Of a DNA stretch of 64,000 nt, positions 1-11,265 are shown in pieces. Location: positions 49,072,750 to 49,136,749 of the forward strand of contig CM049318.1 in the NCBI GenBank assembly GCA_026874595.1, read 5' to 3'. Each line of letters starts with the position of its first letter. The stretch's first letter is position 1. The DNA comes from Sipunculus nudus. Lineage: Eukaryota > Annelida > Sipuncula > Golfingiida > Sipunculidae. The translations under genes and the position numbers were made by a program. Under the pieces are notes generated by a model, which made no database searches, was not told the DNA's origin, and saw only the letters and a list, made by a program, of their open reading frames with translations.

Positions 1-216
1 CAAGTTTACCAGCAGGCATCTGGCGAATATAAGGTTGATTCCGCCACTTCTTGTGCAGGTTACAGTTGTTGCATATCTCGCTTACCTGGACTGCTGTTCC
101 TTAACAAGAATCACCTGATCGTGTGTACAAGATGTGCTGTTTGGACAGATGCTAAACAACTCCATCAGTTGTGAGTGGAATAAAATAAATTTGGCACTTG
201 ATCTTGGTGTATTTCT
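1..216 (-). pseudogene. Core start of a THAP-type transposase-derived protein, frame-broken
   Basis: Read on the minus strand from about 216, the sequence encodes SAKFILFHSQLMELFSICP followed by a Cys-containing stretch and LVKEQQS. After a frame change near 82-95 it continues as SEICNNC, then HKKWRNQPYIRQMPAGKL, to the window edge. The pattern K-F/Y-I-V/L-F-x-S-x-L-x-x-L-F-x-x-C-P, a Cys pair, W-x-x-QP and MPAG is how I remember the conserved core of a large invertebrate protein family that carries an N-terminal THAP zinc finger and is probably transposase-derived. The upstream frame ends at a TAA (82-84) and the downstream part is in another frame, so the copy is broken, unless a short intron uses the good donor-like CAG|GTAAGC at about 85. 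An in-frame TGA lies at 217-219 on the 5' side. The function of the family is unknown to me. It belongs with the fragments at 646-866 and 1689-1880. Confidence 0.55.
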
Positions 217-645
217 TCATATAGGCTAATGCTTTTGGACCATTAAGGTCCTTAAATAGGGCCAAGCAGTCAAAAATATCCTCAAATCCAAACCCTGTTG
301 CCATATTGGATATCACATTGGCCTGAAACTTGTCACCCCAAATAACCTGAATGGGATCTATATTCAGAAAATTTTTAAAAGATTACTTAGATGAAGCATT
401 AAGAGGTTCTTAAGGTACATGTATGTGATTGGAAGCAGCGTTGGATTTGGATTTATAGGAATGATGGATGGACCAAGGACTGATGGACAGACATCAAGGC
501 AATTATTCTTGAGCGGAGCCTGAATAAAGTCAGTCAGCATGAACAGATTGAATAAACTTATCTCATTTTCTTTACTTCATATTTATATACTGATATAAGA
601 AAAATCTTTAATAAATATCAAATTTATAAAGATTAAATATTTAAC

Positions 646-866
646 AATAAGTTCATCGAAGGATGAATCGGTATCATAATCTTCATCATCAGAAGGGAAG
701 TATTCATCATCTTTATAAACTGGTGGTGCTTCATTATCATCATCATCATTATCATCTGCTTCTTCACTGAAGATGCTGCTATCTTCTGTATTTTGGCCGA
801 CCAGAGCTTCACCAATCAGTGAGCACTGGACACCAGCATTTTTTGTGGATACATTCACTGGGCAAC
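646..866 (-). pseudogene. Acidic linker exon of the same THAP-type gene
   Basis: An acceptor-like AAATTCAG precedes 866 on the minus strand. The open frame then reads PVNVSTKNAGVQCSLIGEAL, followed by a strongly acidic run rich in Asp and Glu ending near SSFDELI. A weak donor (ATT|GTTAAA) lies at 646/645. In THAP-type transposase-derived proteins a segment with a GVQCSL-like motif and an acidic, low-complexity spacer sits between the THAP finger and the conserved core, which is the order seen here (1689-1880, then this, then 1-216). No other domain is visible. The 430 bases between this exon and the core fragment look intronic. I infer from order, strand and motif style that it is part of the same decayed gene. 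It could be an isolated acidic open frame. Confidence 0.45.
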
Positions 867-939
867 CTGAATTTGAAACAATATGCCATTTTCATTGATT
901 TCCAGGACAACTAAAAGATAACCTTTTCATTTGTAAATT

Positions 940-941
<2 letters not shown>

Positions 942-995
<54 letters not shown>
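942..995. repeat. (AT)n microsatellite
   Basis: About 54 bases of uninterrupted alternating A and T, lying between the acidic exon and the THAP exon of the left-edge minus-strand gene. Confidence 0.97.
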
Positions 996-996
<1 letters not shown>

Positions 997-1688
997 TAAC
1001 ATAACTTGTCATAAGATCTGTTCACACAATATTCATAGTATTAATGCTTTTTTAAAATAAAATTGTGCATGTGAAATAATATAGGGTAAATAAGGCAAAA
1101 CGTCACAACTGTAAGCATTAAATGATTATTTAAATCAGAGTGGCCACTGTAATTTGTTAACAAACAATTGGGGTTATGGACACACCCCTTGACGCACCCC
1201 TAATTTGCTGGCTGACTGCCAGGCGATTTGGTAGGAGTAGTGGGTGTTCACAGGTTTCCCTGGAACAAAAGGGCATAATCCCAGCTTAAAAAAATGCAAC
1301 AACTTTGCACTAGGCCTTGGAGTAGATTAAGCACAAAAACCGTGTTTACATGGGCGATAATAAGGTATATTCAAATCACGTGACAATTGCTCAAAATTTA
1401 AAATACATAAATAACTTTCCCTTTTAGCAGTCAATTTACTCACAGTTATCAGGTGGAGCCCTTTTCTTGTGACCTAGCAGGCTTCACGCCTTTTCCCAGC
1501 GAGTACCTCGGGCGCTTGGCGGCGTTATATTGTCCCGGCCCTTGACTGAAGTTGAAGCAAGGCTGGATCCCCTCTCAGTCGGCCTTGCAGCGGGTTCTTG
1601 TGGATTTATACTCGGAATTGCCCCTTGTATCAGATCTAGTTGTTTTCTTAAATATCCGGCTTACCATTGCTGATAGTTTTTAAAATCG
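996..1688. other. Putative intron of the THAP-type gene, no gene seen
   Basis: No convincing exon on either strand. The part from about 1440 to 1620 is richer in G, C and CpG than the surroundings, in line with the promoter-proximal region that follows. The remainder is AT-rich. Confidence 0.4.
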
Positions 1689-1880
1689 TCAGGAATCCGG
1701 AATTGTGCCCCATACATGACACTGGACAGTTATGCAAGGAGTTCCCGACCTACAATCGGCTCGTCTCTGTCTGACAGGTCCCACTTTTTTCCCTAAACGT
1801 ACGTCTTTCGGCCAATTGTGGACGTTCACACTATCCTTGTTGGTATTATTGCATCCACTAAGAACATCTCGCTTCGTCAT
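1689..1880 (-). pseudogene. Decayed THAP zinc-finger domain, N-terminal exon
   Basis: Starting from ATG at 1878-1880 (minus strand), the frame reads MTKRDVLSGCNNTNKDSV, then WPKDVRLGKK and VRQRRADCRSGTP. This follows the layout of THAP fingers in this gene type: a start of the form M-x-K-R-C-x-x-x-x-C-x-N-T, a P-K-D segment, a K-K-W, a basic R-R-x-R-x-x-W and a late C-x-x-H. THAP domains are C2CH zinc-dependent DNA-binding domains. Here the first expected zinc ligand is Asp instead of Cys, the Trp after KK is Val in this frame (Trp appears only one frame over), and the final Cys/His part is unclear. The frame stops at 1689. I read it as a degenerate THAP domain. The next pieces of the gene lie at 646-866 and 1-216. 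Another ATG lies further upstream in frame, but the family start fits 1880 best. Confidence 0.5.
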
Positions 1881-1899
1881 TTTGATACTGTGTAAGGTA

Positions 1900-2110
1900 T
1901 ACAGTGTTTGTCGAGGGGAAAAAACACGGCAGTCAAGGATGCAGACCGGCAAGACGCGGCATGTTGACCCATGTGATGTTTACCCAGCCGTGCCACACGT
2001 GACGTCACTGAAGCCACGCCCACCGCGTATCACCGAGTGCACCTTTGCACTCAGCAGCGTGATTACCGTGATGTTTCACGGATAAAATGGAGCATAAATT
2101 CGATCTCGTT
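1900..2110 (-). promoter_or_regulatory. Promoter-like GC-rich block upstream of the THAP exon
   Basis: Immediately upstream of the minus-strand ATG at 1880 lies a CpG-containing block with a palindromic CRE (TGACGTCA, 2000-2007) overlapping an E-box (CACGTG, 1996-2001) and a GC/KLF-type box (GTGGGCGTGG on the minus strand, 2014-2023). The clustering and the position next to a predicted first exon suggest a promoter. No TATA box is obvious. Promoter activity is an inference. Confidence 0.35.
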
Positions 2111-2529
2111 CAGCTTGAAACGGTGTTGTAAGCACTATATTAACTTATTAAAAGGGTACATGACGCTTTTTTAACTTATAAAAGTGCATGAAACTTGGAC
2201 TTTAAATCTGTAAACACACTGCACTTGATTTTGTCACCAGGATTGATTGCCAACATTTGGTAATTTACCGATTTCTGATGAATTTAGCGTAGGAGTCTGA
2301 TTTTACTCTCGCAGCCGACATGTTACCAGGGCCCACGTAACAAGGCCACGTGAGTGAAAGTCAATCATTTTTATATTTTTCCAACAAGTCTGCGTTCGCG
2401 CCAGTTTGGATCTTGGTCACATGTTAGAACAACACTTGACGTTTTTCTCTTTCATTTAAGTACAAATATGATGGATGACAATAGACATTTCACCCCCAAA
2501 ACTTGCCCCAATTACGGGTATGTAAAATG

Positions 2530-2605
2530 GGCTTTAGCGCGCCCGGGCGGGCGCCTTTGAACTACAGGCCCGTGACAAACGCGCGCCCTGGCGGGCGTTA
2601 TTGGA
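2530..2605. repeat. Duplicated GC-rich motif
   Basis: Two near-identical very GC-rich 17-base stretches (GCGCGCCCGGGCGGGCG and GCGCGCCCTGGCGGGCG), roughly 45 bases apart, stand in an otherwise AT-rich region. Their role is unknown. Confidence 0.6.
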
Positions 2606-2690
2606 GTTTAAAGCCTTAATATTCAAGGCAAAATTCATGGCAACCCATGCATTAATTATCAAGATACTATATGTTTTGTATCAATTTTTT

Positions 2691-3940
2691 AGCTCAGCTG
2701 ACTATAAGTCATCTGAGCTATAGTCGTGGTCCATTGTCCGTCCGTCTGTCCGTAGATGTGGCACGTTTTGAAACGGTAAGACCTAGGAATCCAAAATTCG
2801 GCATAATGTTAGATGTCCCCAAGATCTCCTACCAAGCCGAAAACTGGGTCTTTGCAACTTCGTTCCTTTGAGAAATTAAGGAAAAACCTCAATTTTTTAT
2901 TAAAAACCTTTTTTCACACTTTAGGACTGCCTAATATCAAAACCACTCATCTGTTTTTCCTCATATTTACCATAAATATTCCTCTATATAGTTCCTATGT
3001 ACATGCCAGAAATTATGTCTGTATTATTTAATTTAAAAAAGTTCTGGGCCCAAACATAATGCATTTTGAAAAAAATAAGGAAAGATATTTGATCACTTAA
3101 CACAAAAAATGTTAAAGCTGTGGACCTTTTTTCCAGTAATATAACTTTAATTAATCAAAATTAAATTGTATACCCAAAATTAGATGAAAATCTTTTAAAT
3201 ATTTTAAAATATTAATAAAAATAAAAAATTTGTACCTTAAATTTTGCCAAACTTTGACCATGGCACATTTTTTTCCTGTAAGTACTGTGAAATTAATTTT
3301 CACAGCATGTTTTTGTCAGCATTTCAACTGTTAACACCAAAAATTTGAAACCAGTTGATCAAAAACAGTAGATTTTAATCAAGTTTTCAAGCACCTTGTA
3401 ACATATTGTTAACATCAAGCTAGTGTTATGCAGTTTGCAAAAGCTCAGCTCCCCAGCTTCAGCTCTAAGTTCCTTAAATTTAGCATACAGTTAGATGTCT
3501 CCAAAATCCCCTACCATGCCAAGAATTTTGTCACTAGGACTTAATACCTTCGAGATATTAATGAAAAACTTCATTTTTCCATTAAAAACCCATTGTTACA
3601 CTTCAAGACTGCCTAATATCAAAACCACTGATCTGACTTTAATCATAAACAATATACATATTTTTCATTCTCTATGCACATCCCAGAATGTCAGTATTGC
3701 GTAATTGTTTTAAGTTATGGGCCCAAACATAATGCACTTTGTAAAAAATCAAGAAATATATTTACTCCCTTTACAAGGGCATCGCTAGAGATTTTTTTGT
3801 CAGGGATGCAACATTATTTAATCAAGATTCAATTGAATACCCAAAATTAGTTCTGAATTTTTCAAATTTTATAAGTTATTAGTATAAATATAAAATTAGT
3901 ACCTTAAATTTTGCCCAACTGTGACCATGGCACAATTTTC
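2691..3940 (+). repeat. Hairpin-ended dispersed repeat, arm 1 of a long inverted repeat
   Basis: The element opens with a 29-bp near-perfect palindrome (2691-2719), then a GTCC-rich microsatellite (reverse of GGAC) and a body of two diverged units about 680 bp apart. Both units contain the same segment around CCTAATATCAAAACCACT. A reverse-oriented copy lies at 27760-29063. The short open frames inside (for example 3495-3704) recur in the other copy and are repeat shadows, not genes. Confidence 0.85.
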
Positions 3941-5265
3941 ATATCATGCACACATAAGGATTTCAGCTTTTTAGTTTAGAAAGCTGAAAGAAATTGACCA
4001 AAAATTGTAGCTTTTATTAATGTTTTTTATGACACCCTGTCAGACTTTGGCTCTCTCCAGCCCCTCTTGAGTCACCTGTATGTTGATCTTGTTGACCTTT
4101 CATCAAATTATGCATGCTTGAGGCGAGGCATACAGGAATCCAGGCAGCTTATGGCCAGCCACAGTTGATCCAGGTGTCCAACCCAACTCATCTAGTAGTT
4201 TTAACCAACAACATAACAGTAAACAACAAATTAATAAATTTTTATTGGTTTTTAATAACAAATTAAAGAAAAATAGAAAAGGAATTTGTTAGTTTATAAT
4301 AACAGGAAATTAACTTGCAGTTACTGATGATATAAGAATCTTGTATCGATGGGTAGAATGTCACATATTCCAAATAACACCATGCAGTCACCTATGGCAT
4401 TTTTCAGTTCAATTTTAATGATAAAGAAGTAAATCATATTATTCATTACTAATCATTAGGGATCATATGAAGGAAATTAATGATAGACAAAGATGCAGTT
4501 GATAATATTAATCTAGATTCCTACTGTGTCTAGTGTGTACATTGATGTGAAATTAGTCCAAAATGAATTTTTTACAGTTATTTTTTAATATAAATAAAAG
4601 CCATAAAACCAGGTACTTATGATCATTATTTAAATGTTTGAATTTTGTATATTCTGGATTCTCAACATCATTGTTTGGTGAAAATTGAATAAATACCAGA
4701 CATGGTGCGAATACTTTGTAATTGTATTTAAATACGAATATGATTATGTACTCCATTATAAAATTTCTTGCATAAAGAATGGGAATTCAGGTAAAAATGA
4801 AAGTATATGAATACTCGTGCAAATACTTTCAAAATGTATTCATGAATGCATTCATGAATATATATTCTTTAATATTATTTTAATAATCATATCAGTTATA
4901 TTTCATTTTAAAAAATCATATGATTCTCTTATTTTTAATAAAAATTATATTTGGGACAATATTTGTAATTTTTTTTAATAAATAGTTAAACTCTTACATT
5001 ATATGTTCTGCTTATAAGTTATATGGCCAAGTCAAAATCTGTGTGACAATAGTTCTCCAATTGTTAATAAAATAAATGAAATCAATCCTCTTCCCTGTGT
5101 CCAAAGGTACTATCAAAATCATACATAAGCTAAACAACAACAACTCATAATACAGCTTATATTTATTACCACACAAAACCAGCATGTGCCTCATTTCTAA
5201 ATAATATTTTTTTATCATATATAACAGCTGAGCGTCGTGACCCATAGGTCCCTTGTTTAATTATT
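3941..5265. other. Intergenic AT-rich stretch, no gene seen
   Basis: No credible exon or RNA gene on either strand. Poly-A/T-rich sequence and short chance frames only. Near 5224-5258 is a short segment that recurs in reverse around 24484-24520 (AGGGACCTATGGGTCAC and a CAGCTGAGCG-like motif), which is probably the end of another dispersed repeat. Confidence 0.6.
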
Positions 5266-5268
5266 TGA

Positions 5269-5465
5269 GGGGGGGGGGGGGGGGGTACCTACAAGCCCAA
5301 TAGCTTGGAGGATATAGGTCAGACTGACCTAATTTCAGGGTTCCAAGGAGATTTTTTCATTGACCCCCCTGGACGTACACTTAGAAGTTCCCAAGTCCAG
5401 CGGTTATGATTTGAGCCTTGCTACTGGATGGATGATGGACAAAGCACCATACTTATACACCTTAC
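5269..5465 (+). repeat. Dispersed repeat with an ERE-like palindrome, copy 1
   Basis: It begins with a 17-base G run (5269-5285) and contains AGGTCAGACTGACCT (5316-5330), a perfect palindrome of two nuclear-receptor half sites spaced by 3. It shares its flanking words (GACCTAATTTCAGG, GGTTATGATTTG) with 43297-43530 and in part with 21541-21640 and 29505-29609. Confidence 0.75.
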
Positions 5466-6900
5466 TGCTGAAAAATTTCTCAAGGAATTTTCCTTCTTTA
5501 ATGCATCCTGACTGCATTAAAAATCACTGCTTATTGGTGTTGTACACTGTCACACACACATTTATCAGATACAGGAGTTCAACATTGCAGATTGAACAGA
5601 TTGTAATTTCCACACACACATACTTGTTAAGATACACCATTTATTCTCACTGATCTGAGAAATGCAAATACAAAGACACTTAATGACATAGCACAATTTT
5701 ATTTCTTTAAAATTTAAATAGAAAAAATGTGCATCATATGTTACAGCAAAGGCCTACACTGTCTACAGGAGTGTATCTACATGAAGGAAGTGTCAACATG
5801 ATGCACAACTGGTCTCTTGACTAGTGGGACTGGTATCTCCCATCCAATATACCAGCAGATAAAACCAGTATCTACCATCCGATATAGATAAAACTGGAAT
5901 CTACTATAGTTAAAACCGATGACTTAATTACAGACATGATTTACAAATGTACAATTCTTGTTCCTTACCTATATGTATGTATATATATATATATATATAT
6001 ATGAATTTTTTCTTAATATATTAAAGTTAAATACAATTTAAATGTCTGCGCCAGGTGAGACAGAAGCGCAAATACATATGTATTTAATATAATATCAAAC
6101 TCGTTCACAAGATATATTAATAATCAATAATGATGAGTGTCCTTTGAAATGTCAAAAAGGTCCACATGAACACTGCTATATATGAAATCGCTTAAGTTAT
6201 GAGAAAGGTACATGATTAATAAATGATTAAAAGAAGTGCTGAGCTGGCATGAATGCAAGAAATGCTTGATGAATGTCTCCTCATAAAAACTACAGTTTAT
6301 AAATAATGCATGATTTGGAAAACCTCTTAAGAAACGCTGAACTGTAGGACAAGCGCAGCTTTACCGAGAAAGACCTTGCCTGCAATTAAAAATATAATTA
6401 ATTGTATCCTGTCACCATGTATATTTAATTGTGCTTTACACGTTTCAATACACAATAGCATGTTAATTTCAGATCAATCTGACTGTGAAATGTTGCCCTG
6501 ATATATATGACATATGATTAAAAAAGACATGATTTCAGATGGGTTAATGAGTCATTAAATTTTCTCCAGGTTCAAAGTATTGGAGAAATATTCACTACTG
6601 TGCCAGATATGGGCAATAACCTCTTTGTAATGCTTTGAAGATACATATGGTCACTGACCTGACCTTTGACTTCTGACCCTTTAGTAAGGACAAATGCTCC
6701 TTTGCCAAATGTGTGCAAGAACCAAGCATTGACAAGCTATACAGATTTAAATTCACATGAATACCTTTGCAGGCAGGTCTGCCATACCAGTCTGAGTTTT
6801 TCACATAATCTGTCATCACTGATCTAAGCTAAGTCAGTATAAAGTGAGCCAACCAATATTTTCATGTATGTGTATGCTCAGCTGCTAAGTGGCCCTCAGT
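5466..6900. other. Intergenic stretch, no gene seen
   Basis: AT-rich sequence without convincing exons. It holds a short (TA)n microsatellite around 5978-6001. Confidence 0.6.
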
Positions 6901-6908
6901 ACCTCAAT

Positions 6909-7020
6909 TTTACGTAGCGAGGCCTTGAACTCTGGCCTCCATTTTACTTAGCGAGGCCTTGAACTCTGACTTCTATTATAGTTAGCGAGGCCTTGAACTC
7001 TGACTACAATTATACTTAGT
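6909..7020. repeat. Short 33-34-bp tandem repeat, three units
   Basis: Three units containing GCGAGGCCTTGAACTCTG start at 6917, 6951 and 6984. Spacing is 34 and 33 bp. Confidence 0.9.
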
Positions 7021-7519
7021 TCCTTTCCTCTTGGCACTTTGACCCCTCAATTCTAATCCATTGTTATTAACATTATTTTAATATCAATTTCTTAAAGATA
7101 GATCGAGTGATGCTTGCAAGCACTGGGATAATTTGATCCCCTCTTTACTGCAGTGAAGCATACACTTCAAATATTGATGTTGCAGCAGGTGTTTACTAAA
7201 ACATTGTGAGTTAATGCCAAGTTACATCCATCACAAATTACAGTTATATGTAGTTCTACTTGCCTTATTGTCTAAATTTTGAAGGAAATATAGACAGAAA
7301 TAATAAATATATATATAATTAAATACTATGAAAAAAAGTATTCTAGGCTAATAAATAGGAAATTTAGTGGCATATGAAGTCACTTTATAAATCAAATGAA
7401 TGTTATAAAGGATCGTACAAACTGTTTTGGCAAACTGACCCTTGTTGTGACACAAACTAAGCTTTCTGTGTTTGTAGAGGACTCGTTTAGTTGATGCATG
7501 CAGAAGATAATTTATTGCC

Positions 7520-7785
7520 TCCGCAAGAGAGTATGCATATATCCCCATTTGTGTACGTGTTTATACATAAACAATCATGAATGAAATCTCATGAAATTTT
7601 CATGGCATTTTGGGAGTGGGCTAATGAAGAATCAGATTTTGGTGTGGATCTGGCTTATGATCTGGATTCAGGAACTTCATAAAGGAATATTCCCTTTTTG
7701 TGTGAATTAACCTGGGAATATGGTCTGAATTAGTGATTGCAAACACATGGTGGAGGCTTGCATTCCTTAGAATGCAGATTTCTAG
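7520..7785 (+). mobile_element. Helitron-like non-autonomous element, copy 1
   Basis: It starts with TC (TCCGCAAGAGAG) and ends with the hairpin GCATTCCTTAGAATGC, six bases (AGATTT) and CTAG, followed by T. A TC start and a hairpin shortly before CTRR are the classical Helitron ends. Three further copies in the same orientation lie at 9514, 45020 and 49312. It has no coding capacity. Confidence 0.65.
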
Positions 7786-8512
7786 TTTTCAACTGTATTT
7801 GGTTAAGGAAGATGTTCTCTGTGCAGACCTGGTCCGAGTGCTTTGTTCATTAATGACTGTATCAGTGTATGGCACAGGCACCAACTGGGACAGTAGTGTG
7901 GGTTTAAATTCTCTCACAAAGATTTTAATTAAAATAATTTTTTACTGATTTTTCCACATGCTTGATGTTTGGTGTTTTCAGTTTGCTTCTGATGGATGTG
8001 TGTCTGTGTGTGTGCATACTTGATACACCATAATGCAAAGTATTGAACATTTTGGTCAATAATTTAAAGAATTTAACAATTTAGCAATGTTCTGTACATA
8101 TCTACAAAAATATTGGAGAAAATTTAGCAGACATTTTACATATAGGACAGCTAGATTAAATGACATTAAATAATATTCAGAATAATTCTTAAAAATAATT
8201 TTACAAAAAAAAAGTGCCATTTTGTACAGATCCATATACTAATGTACTATACACTATAAAATAAATACCCCAAAAGAAAAGCATAATTCAAGCATCAGAA
8301 TAACTTGCCTCATTATATAATCTTACACCAATCAGGAGGAAAATGATATTTGACTGTATTAAAACAATAAGGAATACATCTGTGATAATAATTGAGTGCT
8401 GCTATAACAGTCAGATATATTGATTCAGAAGCTCTTTCAGCAACTAAGAATTTGTGCGAGTTCCTCACAATAAACCAACCAATTAGCAGTATGTAAAATC
8501 AATTATAAGTAA
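7786..8512. other. No gene seen
   Basis: AT-rich sequence with poly-A/T runs. Nothing recognisable. Confidence 0.6.
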
Positions 8513-8632
8513 TCAATCATTTCCATCACTGACAGTGAATTCTGGCCCATCACAAAATGATTTTGTGGAGTCAGTCTGCTCCCACTCAATGTGCTTTTGT
8601 ACAGTCTGAACACGTATATTTCCTGTCATATC
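8513..8632 (-). CDS. Possible terminal exon of an unidentified gene
   Basis: On the minus strand a pyrimidine-rich tract and TTCAATAG acceptor precede 8632. A 39-codon open frame then begins with DMTGNIRVQTVQKHIEWEQT and ends at a TGA (8513-8515). Its composition looks protein-like, but I recognise no family. A candidate preceding exon with compatible phase is at 8716-8799. Counter-evidence: a second frame through the start of this block is also open for 14 codons, and no further exons could be tied in. It lies downstream of the last exon of the TARBP2-like gene and in the same orientation, so it could be another gene's end or a chance frame. Confidence 0.25.
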   Translation of the reverse strand, partial: DMTGNIRVQTVQKHIEWEQTDSTKSFCDGPEFTVSDGND

Positions 8633-8715
8633 CTATTGAAAAAAATTTATGTATACACTTATTCTAATTTATACTAAGCTTCATTATACACTTGCAAAAC
8701 TCAGTATGTCATTAC

Positions 8716-8799
8716 CATTACATATTTCAGATGCAGTTTGTCCAGTCTGTCTCTTGGATTTGTCACTAATGTCACTAGGTGCCCACCCTCTCCACCAGA
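8716..8799 (-). CDS. Possible internal exon preceding 8513-8632
   Basis: On the minus strand AACAAG ends before 8799 and the frame reads SGGEGGHLVTLVTNPRDRLD, then KLHLKYVM. There is a donor-like ATG|GTAATG at 8716/8715, with an alternative TAT|GTAATG at 8722. Joined in phase 0 to the exon at 8513-8632 it gives an open frame of about 67 residues. A different frame through this block is open as well, so coding status is doubtful. No known domain is recognised. Confidence 0.22.
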
Positions 8800-9513
8800 C
8801 TTGTTTATAAAACAAAAATAAAGGGACATATCTGCTCATTACAGGTAATTTGTATTCACAATTAAATATATGTAATTTAACACAATATTCATGATTATTA
8901 AATACAACAGTATCCCTTGTAGTCCAACATAATATTTAAAATGATCAATTACAACATTATCCTTTGAAGTCCTTAAGTATATTTTATACTGAATGTTCTT
9001 TGGTTGTGCATTTGATCCTGTTTAACTGACACAGGAATTAAATTAAGAATAATAGTTCAAAGATCTTATGAAATATTAATTACCACAGCCTTTTATGTAG
9101 AAAACAGAGAAATATGATAAACTAAAATCAGCTTAAAATTTAAAAAAAAGGAAAAATAATTGTGATGACAACTTGTCCATAGATCATGCCAACAATTCTG
9201 TAATGCTTATCATACAAAAAAATTACAAGTACATTTCCATTTAACTTATAATATAACTTCATTGTAAATGTTACCAAAATAAAAAACATCATATGCCAGT
9301 TATAGAAGGAAAAATCATAAAAAATACATGGACAACTGAGAAATAAAAAAACATTTCACCAGGCAGTGATAACAAAATTCTTGATAAGTTTTCAAGAATA
9401 ATTTACATATCCTACACTGATCAGGATCTGAATACATTAACAGCCTCTACATTGTAGTACTTGTATATGTTTTACTGCCCCTACCCCTCCTGTACCACCA
9501 ATCTATTATTGCC
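8800..9513. other. No gene seen
   Basis: AT-rich sequence with A-runs. No exon, RNA gene or clear repeat end recognised. Confidence 0.6.
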
Positions 9514-9841
9514 TCTGCCAGGTGGGTAGGAATTCATCCCGTCTGTGTGTGTGTGTGTTTGTTCACAATATAACTCATGTCAGGAATGGAATCTCATGAA
9601 ACTTTCAGGGAATTTCGGAAATGGGCCAATAAAGATTTGAACAGATTTCGGTGTTGATCCGGGTTTGATCTGGCTTCAGGAAATCATCAAGGAATATTCA
9701 CAAATGTACAGCCATTTGTACACAAATGAACCTGGAAATATGGGCCGAGTAAGTGAATGCAAACATCATTTTGGATCATCCCACATTAGGGACCCCCCCC
9801 ATATGGTGGGGGCTTGCATTCCGTAGAATGTAGATTTCTAG
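9514..9841 (+). mobile_element. Helitron-like non-autonomous element, copy 2
   Basis: Starts TCTGCCAGGTGGGTA and ends with the hairpin GCATTCCGTAGAATG(T) and TAGATTTCTAG followed by T. It includes a short (GT)n run near 9546-9558. Internal words such as AATCTCATGAAA and GGGCCAATAAAGAT match the copies at 7520, 45020 and 49312. Confidence 0.7.
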
Positions 9842-11265
9842 TTCCTGCCTATTTCTGTGTGATTAATGACCCTTAGCTTGAAACGTTTATTTCATGTCTA
9901 GGTCACTTGCAATGATAACAGCCTCTGAAATGCGTTAAAGTTGTAATGACAATGAATGATTATATGAGGTTTAAAAACACATATCAGCTCCTAGATGAAA
10001 TGGCAGAATTTTATGTCACAACATTAATATTTAATAATGTATCAAATATATTAAGGCTAAGAAAGAAATTATTTCCCAGGCCCTCTCACAATATTAATGT
10101 TTACTTCCACTGCCTGGAATATTGGAAAATCTGTGCCCTCCTGGCCGAAACTGTATTTTATGTTGCCATCGCTTGAAATTTAGTAGACACATGTAGAGAG
10201 CGGTCAGCTGAATAAATTAAATCAGGCATAATGCCTTACCCCTTCTGAAACTTTTTTTTTCACTGATTTTATCGCAACATGACCAAGCTGTAAACTTACT
10301 GGGTTTTCACAGCTTTGCCACCCATCTCTTGTCCTGCCACCTGGTGTTACTCATTCTGAAAACAAATGCACCTCTCTAAACTTTTAAACAGGGCCTGAGA
10401 AACAAGTTTGGACCTTATGACCTACTTTGGTAACCTGTGCAGAGTTAAAAAAATTCTCAGCAGCTACCAATTACACTGAACCTTTTATAAAAAGACCCAG
10501 CTTAAAAAGGAAGAAAAAAGACACCAAAATACAGCTACAGGTGATTGCACTAACGAGCTTATAAAGGAGAAAATGGCACAAGGTGTGAGACTGTTGAAGA
10601 AGATTAACATATGTAAGGAAAAGTAGTTCATGATAAACCCACAGTGGTGTGTTGTGGCTGGCTGGTGGACCTGCCATTTCAGAACATTAACTTTTACAGA
10701 GCCCAAATTTTCATAAAAGCCATTTTTTAGGTTGTATCTCTTCACCATTTAAACCGTCTTCAGTATCATACCTGATATGATTTAGTTTGAGCAATCTCTA
10801 AATAAATTCTCTTTCAAAAATCATCATCAGCTTTTTCATGAGGTGGACAAAAAATTCTATTCAAGCCTCACTAATACATACTGAATATCTCACTGAATAC
10901 TTCAGATATCATCAAGGTGTTTTAAAATAGTGTTATCACAGGTATAGTTATCTCATTATCTAATATCTGAAATATATAATTCTAATACTTTTGACAATGA
11001 AATCTGTCACTTTATGGTTGTGAGCACTGGGTATGGTTAAAAATGGGGGTCTAGCAGAATTTCATCTGGGATTTTGGCAAAATCTAGGTGCAGTTTTCAA
11101 TGGAGGTGCAGTTTCAGAAGAAATACCATATCAATCATTCCAGTCATTAAATAGACCTGGAACTGCACTCGGTGCAGTGCACAACTCCACCAAGGCAGAA
11201 AATTCCTACTTTTTTTCCCATGCCCACCCCTCCAATAAGTTATTTTGAAATCAGTTTCAACTTTG
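9842..11265. other. No gene seen
   Basis: Short open frames only. A weak minus-strand exon-like block at about 10300-10350 was considered and rejected. Confidence 0.55.

Noticed and set aside
1732-2085. Plus-strand 117-codon frame
   Set aside because: It is antisense to the THAP exon and runs through promoter-like sequence. No recognisable domain.
2813-3704. Two related plus-strand frames beginning MSPRSPT and MSPKSPT
   Set aside because: They repeat with the 680-bp unit of a dispersed repeat and appear again in its inverted copy. Frame conservation is explained by sequence duplication.
10295-10360. Possible small minus-strand exon between TTTTCAG and CCCAG|TAAGTT-like signals
   Set aside because: The strong acceptor gives stops in all useful frames. 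Only a forced acceptor leaves an open frame, and no homology is seen.
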